Source: DATAOG01 sp046727895
GTDB taxonomy: Bacteria > Pseudomonadota > Alphaproteobacteria > Geminicoccales > Geminicoccaceae
Direction: 5' to 3'
Assembly: GCA_046727895.1 (NCBI GenBank)
Contig: JBKPDM010000186.1
Coordinates: 1 to 5,660 of the forward strand
DNA length: 5,660 nucleotides
The notes under the pieces are model-generated. The model did no database searches and had not been told where the DNA came from. It saw only the letters and a list, made by a program, of their open reading frames with translations. Each line of letters begins with the position of its first letter. The first letter of the stretch is position 1. A program made the translations under genes and the position numbers. This document shows, piece by piece, positions 4,958 through 5,660 of the stretch.

Positions 4958-5660
4958 GTGATTCGAGCGCCGCCGCGCTGGGCTGATCGAATGATGGCGC
5001 TCTGCCTCGGCCTTGCGGTCATTGGCTGCGCGCGAGCACCGCTGCTCGATCAGGATCTCGCGACCCCGCCGCTCGTGCTCGCTGTCGCCCCGCAGGCCGA
5101 AATCGTGGACGGCCGCGGCCGGTTTCGGGAGATCTTCTGCGCCCTCACCGAAGATCACGGCGCGGCTCTGCCGGACTACCGACCCTGCGATCAGGCGTTG
5201 CATCGCCTGCTCGACGAGCCGCCGGGGAGCGGGCGGGAGGTCAATCTCGGCCGAAGCGATGGCGGCCTGCGTCTGGTGATCGTGCCGGGCCTGGCGGCGC
5301 AGTGCATCGGCAAGCAGGCCATACCTCTGCGTGACGCATCGCGGCATGTCGAACAGCTCGGCTACGAGGTGAGCGTGATCAACGTCGACGGCCTGTCGAG
5401 CAGCGAGCGCAACGCCGCAGAGATCCGCGACGCGATTCTGCGCATGGCCGACGAGCCGGCGCGGCCGATCGTGCTGCTCGGCTACTCGAAAGGCGGGACC
5501 GATGTGCTGGAAGCCGCGGCCGACCCAGCGGTCGGCGCGCGCGTTGCGGCCGTTGTCACTCTGGCGGGGGCGATCAACGGCTCGCCGCTTGCGGACAAGG
5601 CCCCCAAAGCCTTGCTCGAACTGCTTGCCTATCTGCCGGGCACCGACTGCGGGCCAGGTG
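4958..5660 (+). CDS. Probable lipoprotein with alpha/beta-hydrolase fold, 3' end outside window
   Basis: The frame runs open to the window edge, so the protein is incomplete (about 234 residues seen). From the GTG at 4958 it begins with a basic segment (MIRAPPRWADR), a hydrophobic core (MMALCLGLAVIGC) and a lipobox V-I-G-C with C24, which predicts export and lipid anchoring. The mature part has a cysteine-containing segment (FREIFCALTEDHGAALPDYR, then PCDQAL; C61, C77), a beta strand LVIVPGL (106-112), and the nucleophile elbow GYSKG with S177, typical of serine esterases and lipases. The Asp and His of the triad would lie beyond the visible part. The substrate is unknown. The start is uncertain: in-frame ATGs at 4910, 4925, 4991 and 4994 are alternatives, and none has a good ribosome site. 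I chose 4958 because it gives a normal basic n-region. No frame breaks are visible, in contrast with the remnant upstream. Confidence 0.78.
   Translation, partial: MIRAPPRWADRMMALCLGLAVIGCARAPLLDQDLATPPLVLAVAPQAEIVDGRGRFREIFCALTEDHGAALPDYRPCDQALHRLLDEPPGSGREVNLGRSDGGLRLVIVPGLAAQCIGKQAIPLRDASRHVEQLGYEVSVINVDGLSSSERNAAEIRDAILRMADEPARPIVLLGYSKGGTDVLEAAADPAVGARVAAVVTLAGAINGSPLADKAPKALLELLAYLPGTDCGPG

Noticed and set aside
4925..4970. Two T-loop-like motifs (attcgag) suggesting a tRNA end.
   Set aside because: The flanking bases do not form T-arm or acceptor stems, and no D or anticodon arm is present.
4898..5347. A 149-codon minus-strand frame.
   Set aside because: It is antisense to the lipoprotein hydrolase, whose frame has a signal peptide and a GxSxG elbow; the antisense product has no recognisable features.
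1..5660. A novel multi-gene system (defence, toxin-antitoxin or biosynthetic cluster).
   Set aside because: The recognisable genes belong to unrelated families, several are broken, and strand and spacing do not suggest a co-evolved operon.

Overview
The window is GC-rich (by eye roughly two thirds G+C) and looks like a proteobacterial accessory region, most likely alphaproteobacterial judging by codon use and the families present. That placement is an inference from general character, and nothing here (no rRNA or tRNA) fixes the taxon. I see no CRISPR array, no tRNA and no recognisable new defence or biosynthetic system. The region is best described as a patchwork of gene remnants around insertion sequences, with two genes that look functional and host-derived.

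Layout, left to right. Bases 1-136 are an unassigned flank. Bases 137-1695 are a complete IS1182-family insertion sequence with matched terminal inverted repeats, a promoter reading inward from the right end, and an intact DDE transposase on the minus strand. Bases 1768-2553 (minus) encode an intact classical short-chain dehydrogenase/reductase with a good ribosome binding site. Bases 2554-3005 are debris, including the 5' end of an IS630-family transposase with an internal deletion (plus strand, 2832-3005). It abuts, base to base, the 5' third of a membrane methyltransferase-like gene on the minus strand (3006-3293).

Bases 3294-3563 are a divergent intergenic region with two adjacent palindromes. 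Bases 3564-4336 (plus) are a DUF899 thioredoxin-like gene split by a one-base frameshift in a run of G; its last codons contain a 15-base copy of the IS1182 left end. Bases 4337-4719 hold no gene I recognise but do contain a strong hairpin. Bases 4720-4897 (minus) are the decayed 3' end of a TRAP transporter large permease (DctM type) with three frame breaks. From about 4910-4991 to the window edge there is an open, unbroken plus-strand gene for a probable lipoprotein with an alpha/beta-hydrolase fold, cut by the window end.

The genes do not form an evident pathway. What joins them is their history: at least two IS families have inserted and left pieces, and the junctions at 3005/3006 and 4897/4898 are sharp. 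One functional consequence is possible. The minus-strand frame that starts as the methyltransferase fragment stays open through the IS debris, and its TGA overlaps the ATG of the dehydrogenase, so the dehydrogenase might now be read from the methyltransferase promoter.
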